The translations under genes were made by a program, and so were the position numbers. Under the pieces are notes generated by a model. It was not told where the DNA came from and ran no database searches. It was given only the letters and a program-made list of their open reading frames with translations. From positions 1,736,001 through 1,800,000 of the forward strand of contig NZ_CP012150.1 in assembly GCF_001187505.1 (NCBI RefSeq): a stretch of 64,000 nt of DNA. Direction: 5' to 3'. Below, piece after piece: positions 44,472-53,163 of this stretch. The DNA comes from Mycolicibacterium goodii. Its GTDB lineage: Bacteria; Actinomycetota; Actinomycetes; Mycobacteriales; Mycobacteriaceae. How positions within the stretch are numbered: position 1 is the first letter of the stretch; each line of letters opens with the position of its first letter.

Positions 44472-45662
44472 TCACCCGCCCTGCAGGGCCCATGCGATCG
44501 CCTGGGCGCGGTTGACCGCGCCGTACTTGCGGAGGATGTGCTTGACGTGTGATTTGACGGTGCCCTCGGTGATCACCAGCTGCTCGGCGATCTCATGGTT
44601 GCTCGCCCCGGTCACCATGAGCCGCAACACCTCCGACTCGCGTTCGGTCAGCTCGACCCGATGTGGTGGGCGCGCGCCGGCGGGGGCGTCCTGGTCATCT
44701 TCGGTCGGCCGGTTGTCATCGGCCCAGGTGGCCAACGCGACACTCGTATCGCACAGGTCGTCGATCTGGTCGACGGTGCCGGCGAGCAGGTCTCTGATGT
44801 GGTCGCGCTGTCGGCGCAGGTTCTCCATGAGAGCGGCGCGTTGGTAGATGTGGCTGAACCCATCGGCGAACGCCCACAACACATCCCGGTCGGCTTCGTC
44901 CACCCGGGTGTTCTCCGGGTAGTGGTCGGTGTGCAGGAACCCTATGACGTCGCTGCCCTGCACGAGTGGTGCGACCACATACGAGCGGGACTGGCCCGCC
45001 TGCACGATCAATGGGCGATACACCGGCGCGTCGGTGGTGTCCTGGATCAGGCAGGGTTGGCGCCGCGACAGTGACAACGCTTCGGGGGTGGCATGCATCA
45101 GAGGCACCGTCTGGTTCTGCCAGTTGCTGAACCAGGACCGCTCGGCGGGTTCGGTCCGATCCATCAGGATCATCGGTTTCCACCCGCCGGCATCCACCGT
45201 TGAAAGGACGGCACGGCGGAAACCGAGCCGGAAAACCAACTCGTGACAGGCGTTGTCGATGAGAGCCGCCGTGGTCGGCATGGCGCGCAGCCTGTTGAGG
45301 CTGATCGCGCAGTCGGCCAGGCGCTGGCTGCGCACACCGGTCTCGAACAGGTACCAATCCAGGGCCAGCTGCTGCAGTTGTAGCAGCAGGGTGCTCAGGC
45401 GGTGTTCGGCTTCGCGATCCGAACTGCGCACGGCCTGCAGTCGGCGAACGCACAGCCGAGAGAAGTCCGATATGACCTCGCCTATCCGGATCGGCGATGA
45501 GGGTTCGAGTTCGGCCGGTTGCTCGGTTCCGAGGACTGCGGCGGCCCGCACGCGCAGTGCCGCGAAGCGTTCGTCGAACTCCGCTTGTTTCGACATCCAG
45601 TCCGAGCGGGCCTTTCCGGTGCCGGTGGCGCGGGAGGACTCGGCGCCGATGAGGACGCTCAT
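44472..45662 (-). CDS. GAF-domain LuxR-family regulator 1
   Basis: A 396-residue regulator with a GAF-like sensor region (about residues 140-280: LGFRRAVLSTVDAGGWKP, VVAPLVQGSDVIGFLHTDH) and a C-terminal LuxR HTH (LTERESEVLRLMVTGASNHE, then TEGTVKSHVKHILRKYGAVN). It overlaps the upstream paralogue by 4 bp. GAF-LuxR proteins of this type are activators of catabolic operons in actinobacteria and usually sense a substrate or metabolite directly. It lies between the two halves of the catabolic region and probably controls both. Confidence 0.86.
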   Translation of the reverse strand: MSVLIGAESSRATGTGKARSDWMSKQAEFDERFAALRVRAAAVLGTEQPAELEPSSPIRIGEVISDFSRLCVRRLQAVRSSDREAEHRLSTLLLQLQQLALDWYLFETGVRSQRLADCAISLNRLRAMPTTAALIDNACHELVFRLGFRRAVLSTVDAGGWKPMILMDRTEPAERSWFSNWQNQTVPLMHATPEALSLSRRQPCLIQDTTDAPVYRPLIVQAGQSRSYVVAPLVQGSDVIGFLHTDHYPENTRVDEADRDVLWAFADGFSHIYQRAALMENLRRQRDHIRDLLAGTVDQIDDLCDTSVALATWADDNRPTEDDQDAPAGARPPHRVELTERESEVLRLMVTGASNHEIAEQLVITEGTVKSHVKHILRKYGAVNRAQAIAWALQGG

Positions 45663-46738
45663 CGGCGGGACCTGTTCTCGCCGCGGGTTTCGCGTAGATA
45701 GTAGGAGATGGCTGCAGCCCGGTTGCCGGCGTTGAGTTTGTGCAAGATGTGCTTCACGTGCGATTTCACGGTGCTCTCTGCCACGGTCAGTTGATCGGCG
45801 AGCTGAGCGTTGGTCGCTCCGCTGGCCAGGAGCGCAAGGACTTCACGCTCGCGGCTGGTCAACGTGGTCAGCCGAGACGAGTCCCGGCGTTCGGAGGACG
45901 GGTTGGAGCTCGTGCGACAGATCTTCGGTGGCGCCGCGGACTCAGGCGCCTCGGGTTGCGGCAGAGCAACGGTGTTGACGCGGAGAGGTTTCGGGGCGGT
46001 CACGTCGGCGGAGGTGACAGACCGTGCCGCGGCGTCACAGGCGTCGAGGACGTACTTGCGCTGACGGTCGATGCGTTCGATGAGCAGAGTCTGTTCGTAA
46101 GACAGCCCGACGCCGTCTGCGAACATGCGGAGCAGATCACGGTGCGCTACGGTCAACGGCCGGCCGTCGCTCGGGCGGTCGGCGTGTAGCAGACCGATCA
46201 CCGTAGAACCTGCCGTTATGGGGGCGACAACGTACTCGCTGGTCTGCATGCGCTCGAGCAGCTGCCGGTGCACGCGGGCCTCGTGTTCGGCGTCGAGAAC
46301 CAGAGCAGGTAACCGGCGCCTCACCACCTCGGCCTCCACCAACGGTGAGGCAAGAGGAATCTGCAGATCCTCGATCCGTCCGCCGGGGCGGCCGTCGAAC
46401 ACCACGCTGGGCTGCCGCTGCCCGTCGGCCTCGTAGACGACGTCCGGAAACCAGGTGGACCCACTGACCCGGGACAGCATCACACGGTGGAACACCCCTG
46501 AGGCGGCCAGTGCCTTGGGTGCATATTCCAGCACTGCCGTGGGCGAGGTGGTACGTCGCACCTCTGCGAGTGCGGCGAGCAGCGCATCGAGGGCCGCTGA
46601 TATCTGCTCACCCGGTGATGCGAGGTCGCGGTTGGGCCTGCGATCGGCCCCAGATGCGGGCTCGCTCAGCAACATTGTCGCGGTCGATGATGACCGGATC
46701 AGAAGCTCGGTGCCGATGGGATGCTCCTCGATGGTCAC
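45659..46738 (-). CDS. GAF-domain LuxR-family regulator 2
   Basis: A 359-residue paralogue of the next gene. The GAF-like region spans about residues 60-230 (VFHRVMLSRVSGSTWFPDV, VVAPITAGSTVIGLLHADR) and the HTH is LTSREREVLALLASGATNAQ then AESTVKSHVKHILHKLNAGN. The start is GTG 46738. The two regulators are co-transcribed and coupled by an ATGA overlap, so they may act as a heteromer. The 190-bp upstream region is shared with the divergent nitronate-monooxygenase-like gene and carries a TTAGTAAAT half-site. Confidence 0.86.
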   Translation of the reverse strand: MTIEEHPIGTELLIRSSSTATMLLSEPASGADRRPNRDLASPGEQISAALDALLAALAEVRRTTSPTAVLEYAPKALAASGVFHRVMLSRVSGSTWFPDVVYEADGQRQPSVVFDGRPGGRIEDLQIPLASPLVEAEVVRRRLPALVLDAEHEARVHRQLLERMQTSEYVVAPITAGSTVIGLLHADRPSDGRPLTVAHRDLLRMFADGVGLSYEQTLLIERIDRQRKYVLDACDAAARSVTSADVTAPKPLRVNTVALPQPEAPESAAPPKICRTSSNPSSERRDSSRLTTLTSREREVLALLASGATNAQLADQLTVAESTVKSHVKHILHKLNAGNRAAAISYYLRETRGENRSRR

Positions 46739-46805
46739 AACGCGAATGCGCTTCGCGATTTACTAACGTGTGCACATCATTCGTGATGCGCATCACTTTG
46801 TCAAA

Positions 46806-46821
46806 CCCCTTGTGATCTGCG
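46806..46821 (+). repeat. 16-bp direct repeat, copy 1
   Basis: CCCCTTGTGATCTGCG occurs here and again, identical, at 47941-47956; the core GTGATCTG also occurs at 61224-61231 just before the mce promoter. All three lie upstream of plus-strand genes of the same cluster, suggesting an activator-binding element. Confidence 0.45.
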
Positions 46822-46888
46822 TTTTTCTCTTGAAGCGGTATCGGCCCGGCTCTTGGCGGCGGTTGTGTTGACAACGACGATCCGGCAC

Positions 46889-46908
46889 TAGTAAATCTCA
46901 ATTCACTA
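46889..46908. promoter_or_regulatory. inverted-repeat operator, site A
   Basis: TAGTAAATCTCAATTCACTA is an 8-4-8 inverted repeat (7 of 8 positions pair). The same pattern, TAGTnnATnnnnATTCACTA, occurs at 47967-47986 and a related one at 61107-61126. It lies 21 bp before the nitronate-monooxygenase-like start. The divergent TetR at 60.4-61.1 kb is the likely ligand. Confidence 0.6.
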
Positions 46909-46929
46909 ACTTCAGAAGTGAGGGACGAG

Positions 46930-47889
46930 ATGAACCCGTTGCCTGCCGCATGGTCCGGCCGTTTGGTGCTGCCGGTGATCGCAGCGCCGATGACGAACGT
47001 GTCCGGGCCGGAGCTGGTGATTGCGGCGTGCCGGGCCGGGGTGATCGGTTCCTTTCCCACCCACAATGCGACCTCGCCGGACGATCTCGACGTCTGGCTG
47101 CGCGAGATCACCTCGCAGACCTCGGGGGCCCGGTGTGCACCGGTGGCGCCGAACTTGGTGGTGCACCGCAGCAACGCGCGACTGCAGGCCGACCTGGACT
47201 GCCTGATACGCCACCGGGTCGAATTGGTCATCACCAGCGTGGGATCCCCGGCCACGGTGGTGGACCGGTTGCACGACATCGGGGCCCAGGTGTACGCCGA
47301 TGTGGCGAGCCTGCGGCACGCCTGGGCGGCACTCGACTCCGGGGCCGACGGCCTGGTGCTGTTGACCGCGGGAGCCGGTGGACAGACCGGCTGGGCCAAC
47401 CCGCTGGCCTTCCTGAGCGCCGTCCGCCGGCGGTTCGACGGTCCCCTTGTGCTCGCGGGAGGGATCGCCGACGGTCGGTCGGTTCTTGCCGCGCAGGTGG
47501 CAGGCGCCGATCTGGCCTACGTCGGCACGCGGTTCATCGCCACATCGCAGAGCCGGGCGAGCGACGAGTACCGCCGCGCCGTGGTGGATTCGACGCTCGA
47601 CGATGTCCGGTTGTCAGACCGGGTGGGAGGCATCCCGGCCAGCCTGCTGTCGGAGTGGCTGGATCAACATGAGGTCAAAACATCCGGTGGCGACAGCGAT
47701 TGCGGCCGTAGAGGATTCGCCCAGGACCGGTTGCTGTCGAACGGCGCCGCATGGAGTGCGGGGCACAGCGTCTCCGGCGTGCACGGCGTCACCACGGTCG
47801 ACGAACTGGTGGCCGAGTTGGCCGTCCAGTACGAGGCGGCCCGTGCCGAACTCGCCGCGCTGTGTGCGCTGGGTGGGCGGGTGCGGTAG
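46930..47889 (+). CDS. nitronate monooxygenase / 2-nitropropane dioxygenase-like flavoprotein
   Basis: A 319-residue TIM-barrel FMN protein of the NPD family. LPVIAAPMTNVSGPELVIAA opens the barrel, GAGGQTGWANP and LVLAGGIADGRSV are the phosphate-binding loops, and GADLAYVGTRFIAT closes it. In catabolic clusters such proteins often act as enoyl reductases or alkyl-nitronate oxidases rather than true nitronate monooxygenases. ATG 46930 with GAGGGA upstream is preferred to GTG 46918. It is preceded by operator A and followed by a perfect palindrome; the carboxylase genes come next on the same strand. Confidence 0.82.
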   Translation: MNPLPAAWSGRLVLPVIAAPMTNVSGPELVIAACRAGVIGSFPTHNATSPDDLDVWLREITSQTSGARCAPVAPNLVVHRSNARLQADLDCLIRHRVELVITSVGSPATVVDRLHDIGAQVYADVASLRHAWAALDSGADGLVLLTAGAGGQTGWANPLAFLSAVRRRFDGPLVLAGGIADGRSVLAAQVAGADLAYVGTRFIATSQSRASDEYRRAVVDSTLDDVRLSDRVGGIPASLLSEWLDQHEVKTSGGDSDCGRRGFAQDRLLSNGAAWSAGHSVSGVHGVTTVDELVAELAVQYEAARAELAALCALGGRVR

Positions 47890-47892
47890 TGC

Positions 47893-47906
47893 CCCGTTCG
47901 AACGGG
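47893..47906. repeat. 14-bp perfect palindrome
   Basis: CCCGTTCGAACGGG lies 3 bp after the stop of the nitronate-monooxygenase-like gene. It could be a short hairpin at the transcript end or a protein site; there is no following T-run. Confidence 0.35.
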
Positions 47907-47940
47907 CTTCGTCACCTGTTGGGGGTGTTTCCTTCTGGCC

Positions 47941-47956
47941 CCCCTTGTGATCTGCG
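47941..47956 (+). repeat. 16-bp direct repeat, copy 2
   Basis: Identical to 46806-46821 (CCCCTTGTGATCTGCG). It lies 10 bp before operator B and 48 bp before the carboxylase start codon. Confidence 0.45.
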
Positions 47957-47966
47957 CCGACGCGCT

Positions 47967-47986
47967 TAGTTTATTCGCATTCACTA
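47967..47986. promoter_or_regulatory. inverted-repeat operator, site B
   Basis: TAGTTTATTCGCATTCACTA, flanked by T and A to give TTAGT...ACTAA. The right arm ATTCACTA is identical to that of site A and the spacing is the same. It lies 17 bp before the start of the carboxylase beta-subunit gene. Confidence 0.6.
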
Positions 47987-48003
47987 ACGACATAAGGACA
48001 TCG

Positions 48004-49602
48004 ATGCCAGCCCTGTCATCGGAGATCGATCCCCACTCCGAAACCTTCATCAGCAACTACGAAGTGCAGTCCGCGGCCGTTGCGGCGCTCAACGAGCAGC
48101 TGGCGATCGTCGCCGCCGGCGGTGGTGAGCGCTACGTCAAACGCCACCACGACCGCGGCCGCCTGCTGGCGCGTGAGCGCATCGAGCTGCTCCTCGACCG
48201 CGACGCTCCGTTCCTGGAGCTCTCGTCCCTGGCCGCGTGGGGAACGGAGTTCAACGTCGGTGCCGCAATCGTCACCGGCGTCGGCGTGGTCAGCGGCACG
48301 GAATGCATGATCATCGCCCACGACCCCACTGTGCGGGGTGGCACGATGAACCCGTACACGCTGCGCAAGAACCTGCGCGCGCTGGAGATCGCGCGGGTCA
48401 ACCGGCTACCGGTGCTGTACCTGGTGGAGTCCGGCGGTGCCGATCTGCCCACACAGTCAGAGCTGTTCGTGCACGCCGGCCGCATCTTCCGGGACCTCAC
48501 CGAACTGTCCTCGATGGGTATCCCCAGCGTGGCGATGGTCTTCGGCAACTCCACCGCGGGCGGCGCCTACGTGCCCGGCATGTGCGACTACGCCGTGCTG
48601 GTCGACAAGCAGGCCAAGGTCTTCCTCGGCGGCCCGCCGCTGGTCAAGATGGCGACCGGGGAGGACGCCGACGACGAGTCCCTCGGTGGGGCGGACATGC
48701 ACACCAGGGTCTCCGGTCTCGGTGACTACTTCGCGGTCGACGAGGTCGACGCCATCCGCATCGGCCGCGACATCGTGGCGCACCTGAACTGGCGCAAACT
48801 CGGGCCGGGACCGAGCCAACCCGCCGACGATCCGCTCTACGACAGCGAACAGCTGCTGGGGATCGCCTCGGGCGATTCCCGCGTACCGTTCGATCCCCGC
48901 GAGGTGATAGCGCGCATCGTCGACGGGAGCCGGTTTTCCGAGTACAAGCCGCGGTGGGGGACCAGCCTGGCCACCGGATGGGCCTCGATACACGGATTCC
49001 CCGTCGGCATCCTGGCCAACACCCGAGGTGTGCTGTTCAGTGAAGAGTCCAAGAAGGCAACGGAATTCATCCTGCTGGCGAACCAGACCGACACGCCGCT
49101 GATCTTTCTGCAGAACGTCACCGGCTTCATGGTCGGCACCGAGTACGAGCAGGGCGGCATCATCAAGGACGGCGCCAAGATGATCAATGCCGTCACCAAC
49201 AGCATGGTCCCGCACATCACCATCAACATGGGCGGATCTTTCGGCGCGGGCAACTACGGGATGTCCGGACGGGCCTATGACCCGAGATTCATGTTCAGCT
49301 GGGTCAACGCCAAGCTGGCGGTCATGGGTGCCCAGCAGCTCGCCGGCGTGCTGTCGATCGTGGGCAAGGCCGCGGCCGAGGCCGCGGGCCGGGAATTCGA
49401 TCACGAGGCCGACGCCAAGCGCACCAAGGAGATCGAGGAACAGATCGAGCGCGAATCGCACGCGTTCTTCAACTCCGCCCGCATCTATGACGATGGGGTG
49501 ATCGACCCACGCGACACCCGGTCGGTGCTCGGAATCGCGCTTTCCGCAGCACATTCCAACGTGGTCTCCGGACGCCGCGGCTTCGGCGTGTTCAGGATGT
49601 GA
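48004..49602 (+). CDS. acyl-CoA carboxylase, carboxyltransferase (beta) subunit
   Basis: A 532-residue biotin-dependent carboxyltransferase of the methylcrotonyl-/geranyl-CoA carboxylase type. Paired crotonase domains are seen: LVESGGADLPTQSELF and GNSTAGGAYVPGMCDY in the N-domain, and FLQNVTGFMVGTEYE and INMGGSFGAGNYGMSGRAYD in the C-domain. It transfers CO2 from carboxybiotin to the gamma carbon of a beta-methyl enoyl-CoA, or to the alpha carbon in propionyl-CoA-type enzymes. ATG 48004 with AAGGA upstream is preferred to longer in-frame starts. It overlaps the alpha-subunit gene; together with DUF1446 and dehydrogenase genes this favours an Atu/Liu-like route. Confidence 0.88.
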   Translation: MPALSSEIDPHSETFISNYEVQSAAVAALNEQLAIVAAGGGERYVKRHHDRGRLLARERIELLLDRDAPFLELSSLAAWGTEFNVGAAIVTGVGVVSGTECMIIAHDPTVRGGTMNPYTLRKNLRALEIARVNRLPVLYLVESGGADLPTQSELFVHAGRIFRDLTELSSMGIPSVAMVFGNSTAGGAYVPGMCDYAVLVDKQAKVFLGGPPLVKMATGEDADDESLGGADMHTRVSGLGDYFAVDEVDAIRIGRDIVAHLNWRKLGPGPSQPADDPLYDSEQLLGIASGDSRVPFDPREVIARIVDGSRFSEYKPRWGTSLATGWASIHGFPVGILANTRGVLFSEESKKATEFILLANQTDTPLIFLQNVTGFMVGTEYEQGGIIKDGAKMINAVTNSMVPHITINMGGSFGAGNYGMSGRAYDPRFMFSWVNAKLAVMGAQQLAGVLSIVGKAAAEAAGREFDHEADAKRTKEIEEQIERESHAFFNSARIYDDGVIDPRDTRSVLGIALSAAHSNVVSGRRGFGVFRM

Positions 49603-51617
49603 GGAACGTGATCAGCACTCATCAACCCATCGGCAAACTGCTCATCGCCAACCGCGGTGAGATCGCCTCGCGGATCATCCGCACCGCACGCGAGATGGAC
49701 ATCGCCACAGTCGCGATCTACTCCGACGCCGACCGGTTCGCACCCTACGTCAGCTTGGCCGACGAGGCGGTGCACCTGCCCGGCACCGCGCCTGCAGATA
49801 CCTACCTGCGGGCCGACCTGGTGTTGGCCGCAGCCGTGAACACCGGGGCCGACGCCGTCCACCCTGGGTACGGCTTCCTCTCGGAGAATGCCGATTTCGC
49901 CAGAGCGTGCGCCGATGCGGGCGTGATCTTCGTCGGACCGAGCCCCGAGGCCATCGCATCCATGGGCTCGAAGATCGCCGCCAAGGAGCTGATGGCGGAA
50001 GCGGGTGTACCGGTATTGCCCGGCGTCACCGTGGGCGCCGATCAGGGCGCCGACCCGGACGGTCTGCGCAAGGCCGCCGCCGACATCGGATTCCCGATCC
50101 TGGTCAAGGCGGCGTTCGGCGGCGGTGGACGAGGAATGCGGATCGTCTCCGACGAAGACGAGCTGCTCGATGCGGTTGCCGGTGCGCGGCGGGAGGCAGC
50201 TTCGGCGTTCGGCGACGGAACGGTGTTCCTGGAGAAGTTCGTGGAGTCACCTCGACACATCGAGGTCCAGATCTTCGGCGACAGCCACGGGACGGTGGTG
50301 CACCTGGGCGAGCGGGAATGTTCCGTCCAGCGTCGCTACCAGAAGATCATCGAGGAAGCGCCTTCGACGGCCGTGGACCCGGCACTGCGTGAGGAGCTGG
50401 GACGGGCTGCCGTGACCGCGGGCAAGGCGCTGGCGTATGAGGGGGCAGGCACCGTCGAGTTCGTGATGGCGCCGGACGGCTCGTTCTACTTCCTCGAGGT
50501 CAACACCCGACTGCAGGTCGAACACCCGGTGACCGAGCTTGTCACCGGAATCGACCTGGTACGCGCACAGTTGCTGGTCGCCGCAGGCGAGCCGCTGCCG
50601 GACGAGATGCTGCACACCGAACCGAACGGACATGCGGTCGAGGTTCGGCTGTACGCAGAAGATGTCGCGGGCGGTTTCGTTCCCGTGTCGGGAACGCTGC
50701 ACACGCTGGAGTTCCCCGATCTTCCCGGCGTGCGTATCGACGCCGGATTCACCTCCGGATCGACCGTCAGCACGTTCTACGACCCCATGCTCGCCAAGGT
50801 GATCGGTTACGGCCGGACCAGAGACGAGGCCTGCAGCCGTGTGGCACGGGCACTGCGCGAGAGCCGGATCCACGGCGTCGTCACGAATCGTGATCTGCTG
50901 GTGGGGATCCTGCGCGAGAACGACTTCCGTTCCGGGGCCATCGACACCGGCTACCTGCAGCGCCATGATCCCGCACAGCTGGGCGTGGCGGATCCGGCCG
51001 CGGTGCGCACCCATGCGGTGGCTGCGGCACTGGCGTCGATGGCCCAGCGACGCAGGCAGGCCACAATTCTGCCGGGACTTCCCTCGGGGTGGCGCAACCT
51101 GGCGAGTCAGGACCAGGTGGTGCGGTACCGCGTCGGCGACGACACCGTCGAAGTGCGCTATCGGGTGCAGCGAGAGGGAATCACTGTCGCGATCGGGGAC
51201 TGGCAACCGCAGGTACGGATCGTCCGTGCCGCCGCCGACCTCGTCGACGCCGAGATCGACGGCGTGCGGCGGCGCTACCGGGTGGCAAGGTTCGCAGATG
51301 TCGACTATGTCGACAGCACGTTGGGATCAACTGCGCTGCAGGAGATTCCGCGATTCCCCGACCCCAGCACCATCCAGGAGGCCGGGTCGTTGCTGGCCCC
51401 CATGCCCGGAGCGGTGGTGCGTGTGGAGGTCAGCGAGGACGACGAGGTGCGCCTGGGAGACACCATCGTCGTGCTGGAGGCCATGAAGATGGAACACACC
51501 GTGCGCGCCCCGTCGGATGGTGTCGTCGTGTCGATCGCGGTCAGGCCAGGTGATCAGGTGGATTCGGGCCAGGTGCTGGCTGTGGTCTCCGGCCTCGACG
51601 AGGAGACGGTGTCATGA
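49599..51617 (+). CDS. acyl-CoA carboxylase, biotin carboxylase/BCCP (alpha) subunit
   Basis: A 672-residue alpha chain. The biotin carboxylase domain begins KLLIANRGEIASRIIRTA, carries the ATP loop AAFGGGGRGMRIV and the signature FLEVNTRLQVEHPVTE, and the C-terminal biotinyl domain has LEAMKMEHTV with the biotinylated lysine. The GTG at 49599 overlaps the stop of the beta gene by 4 bp; an in-frame GTG at 49608 is the alternative. With the beta subunit it forms a carboxylase holoenzyme. Length suits methylcrotonyl/geranyl-CoA carboxylase alpha chains. Confidence 0.9.
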   Translation: MRNVISTHQPIGKLLIANRGEIASRIIRTAREMDIATVAIYSDADRFAPYVSLADEAVHLPGTAPADTYLRADLVLAAAVNTGADAVHPGYGFLSENADFARACADAGVIFVGPSPEAIASMGSKIAAKELMAEAGVPVLPGVTVGADQGADPDGLRKAAADIGFPILVKAAFGGGGRGMRIVSDEDELLDAVAGARREAASAFGDGTVFLEKFVESPRHIEVQIFGDSHGTVVHLGERECSVQRRYQKIIEEAPSTAVDPALREELGRAAVTAGKALAYEGAGTVEFVMAPDGSFYFLEVNTRLQVEHPVTELVTGIDLVRAQLLVAAGEPLPDEMLHTEPNGHAVEVRLYAEDVAGGFVPVSGTLHTLEFPDLPGVRIDAGFTSGSTVSTFYDPMLAKVIGYGRTRDEACSRVARALRESRIHGVVTNRDLLVGILRENDFRSGAIDTGYLQRHDPAQLGVADPAAVRTHAVAAALASMAQRRRQATILPGLPSGWRNLASQDQVVRYRVGDDTVEVRYRVQREGITVAIGDWQPQVRIVRAAADLVDAEIDGVRRRYRVARFADVDYVDSTLGSTALQEIPRFPDPSTIQEAGSLLAPMPGAVVRVEVSEDDEVRLGDTIVVLEAMKMEHTVRAPSDGVVVSIAVRPGDQVDSGQVLAVVSGLDEETVS

Positions 51618-52372
51618 GCGTCGACTACGAGGTGCGCGGCGGTGTCGCCTGGCTGACCATCAATCGTCCCCAAGCGCGTAACAGCCTGAACAAGGCGGTC
51701 CGCGACGGGTTGTTCGACGGGGTCCGCAGGTTCAACGACGACACTGCGGCCAAGGTGCTGGTGCTCACCGGCGCCGGGGACAAGGCGTTCTGCGCCGGCG
51801 GTGATCTCAAAGAGATGTCCGAGGAGCAGCTGACCGTTCCGCCCATCGATTTCGTGCCGCAGTTCGGGCGCAACATCATGGTGCACAAGCCCACCATCGC
51901 CGCGGTCAACGGTGTCGCGTTCGCTGGGGGCTTTTTGCTCGCGCAGACGTGCGACCTGTGTGTGGCCTCGACCACAGCCAGGTTCGCCATCACCGAGGCC
52001 AAAGTGGGCCGGGGATCACCGTGGGCGGCGCCGCTCCCGCTGATGATCCCGCGGCGCATCGCGATGGAGCTGGTGCTCACCGGAGCGCCGATCTCGGCGG
52101 CGCGCGCCCACGAGATCGGCTTCGTCAACCGGCTGGCCGAGCCCGCCGATCTGCATGCGGTGACGCAGGAACTGGCCGAGCAGATCGCGGCGAATGCACC
52201 GCTGTCGGTGGCGGCGGGTAAGCGGACCGCGACACTGACCGCCGAGCATCCGCTGAGCGAGGCGTTCGATATTGCCGAATCGATCTGGGAGCCGGTCTAT
52301 CTGAGCGGAGACGCCCAGGAGGGGATGGCGGCCTTCAAGGAGAAGCGCTCCCCGGTATGGAAGGGATGTTGA
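51614..52372 (+). CDS. enoyl-CoA hydratase/isomerase family protein 1
   Basis: A 252-residue crotonase. FCAGGDLKEMSEEQ forms the first oxyanion half, AFAGGFLLAQTCDLCVA the second, followed by AKVGRGSPWAAPLPLMIPRR. The residues usually acting as acid/base glutamates are not clearly conserved, so the reaction (hydration, isomerisation or hydrolysis) is open. ATGA overlaps with the alpha carboxylase upstream and TGATG with the next gene show tight coupling. Hydration of the glutaconyl-CoA made by the carboxylase, as AtuE/LiuC do, is the most economical role. Confidence 0.85.
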   Translation: MSVDYEVRGGVAWLTINRPQARNSLNKAVRDGLFDGVRRFNDDTAAKVLVLTGAGDKAFCAGGDLKEMSEEQLTVPPIDFVPQFGRNIMVHKPTIAAVNGVAFAGGFLLAQTCDLCVASTTARFAITEAKVGRGSPWAAPLPLMIPRRIAMELVLTGAPISAARAHEIGFVNRLAEPADLHAVTQELAEQIAANAPLSVAAGKRTATLTAEHPLSEAFDIAESIWEPVYLSGDAQEGMAAFKEKRSPVWKGC

Positions 52373-53163
52373 TGGCGCTGGACTACGGCAGGCTCCTCGG
52401 CGAGCTGCGTTTCGAGTCTGAGCTGCTGACCGGTCATCTGCAGGAACTGCCGTTCGAGCAGTGGGGCCGCGCGACACCGGCGGTGGGGTGGGGGATCCAG
52501 GACCAGGTCTCGCATCTGGCGTTCTTCGACGATGCCGCGAGACTGGCCCTGACCGACCCGGACGAGTTCAGGGCGATGGCGGACGAGCTGATGGCCGGCG
52601 GCATGGACTTCCCGGATCGGATCGCCGAACAACACCGCATCTTGGCGCCCGACGAGCTGACGCGGTGGTATGTGACCGCACGCCGGGATCTCCTCGCGGC
52701 GTTGGCCGATGACGATCCCAAGCGCCGCATCCCATGGTTCGGCCCCGACATGAGCGTGGCATCTTCGGCCACCGCGCGACTCATGGAGACGTGGGCACAC
52801 GGACGCGACATCTACGAGACCCTTGGTGTGCAGCCGCCGGTGAGCCCCGGCTTGCGCAGCATCGCACATCTCGGTGTGTCGACCTTCGCCTTCTCCCACC
52901 GCCTCAACGGGTTGGACGTGCCCAGCGAGGCCGTTGCGGTGCAATTGAAGTCACCGGACGGCGAGACCTGGGCCTGGGGCCCCGATGACGCCGCGAACAG
53001 GATCGTTGGTAGCGCCGAGGATTTCGTCCTCGTCGTCACGCAACGCCGACACTGGACGGACACGGGGCTCACCGTCGAAGGGCCGGTGGCCACGGGGTGG
53101 ATGGAGGTGGCCCAGGCCTTCGCCGGGGCGGCCACGAAGACTGAGCCGAAGGTGCGGCCGTGA
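52372..53163 (+). CDS. DinB-like TIGR03084-type metal-binding protein
   Basis: A 263-residue protein of the mycothiol-dependent DinB/maleylpyruvate-isomerase-like superfamily. The N-terminal four-helix bundle includes VSHLAFFDDAARLAL and METWAHGRDI, giving the expected histidine triad, and IPWFGPDMSVASSATARL is typical of the TIGR03084 group. Relatives use mycothiol as a cofactor or bind metal; their role in CoA-dependent pathways is unknown. ATG 52372 is favoured by AAGGGA upstream; ATG 52366 is possible. It lies between the hydratase and AtuA-like genes with overlaps at both ends. Confidence 0.78.
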   Translation: MALDYGRLLGELRFESELLTGHLQELPFEQWGRATPAVGWGIQDQVSHLAFFDDAARLALTDPDEFRAMADELMAGGMDFPDRIAEQHRILAPDELTRWYVTARRDLLAALADDDPKRRIPWFGPDMSVASSATARLMETWAHGRDIYETLGVQPPVSPGLRSIAHLGVSTFAFSHRLNGLDVPSEAVAVQLKSPDGETWAWGPDDAANRIVGSAEDFVLVVTQRRHWTDTGLTVEGPVATGWMEVAQAFAGAATKTEPKVRP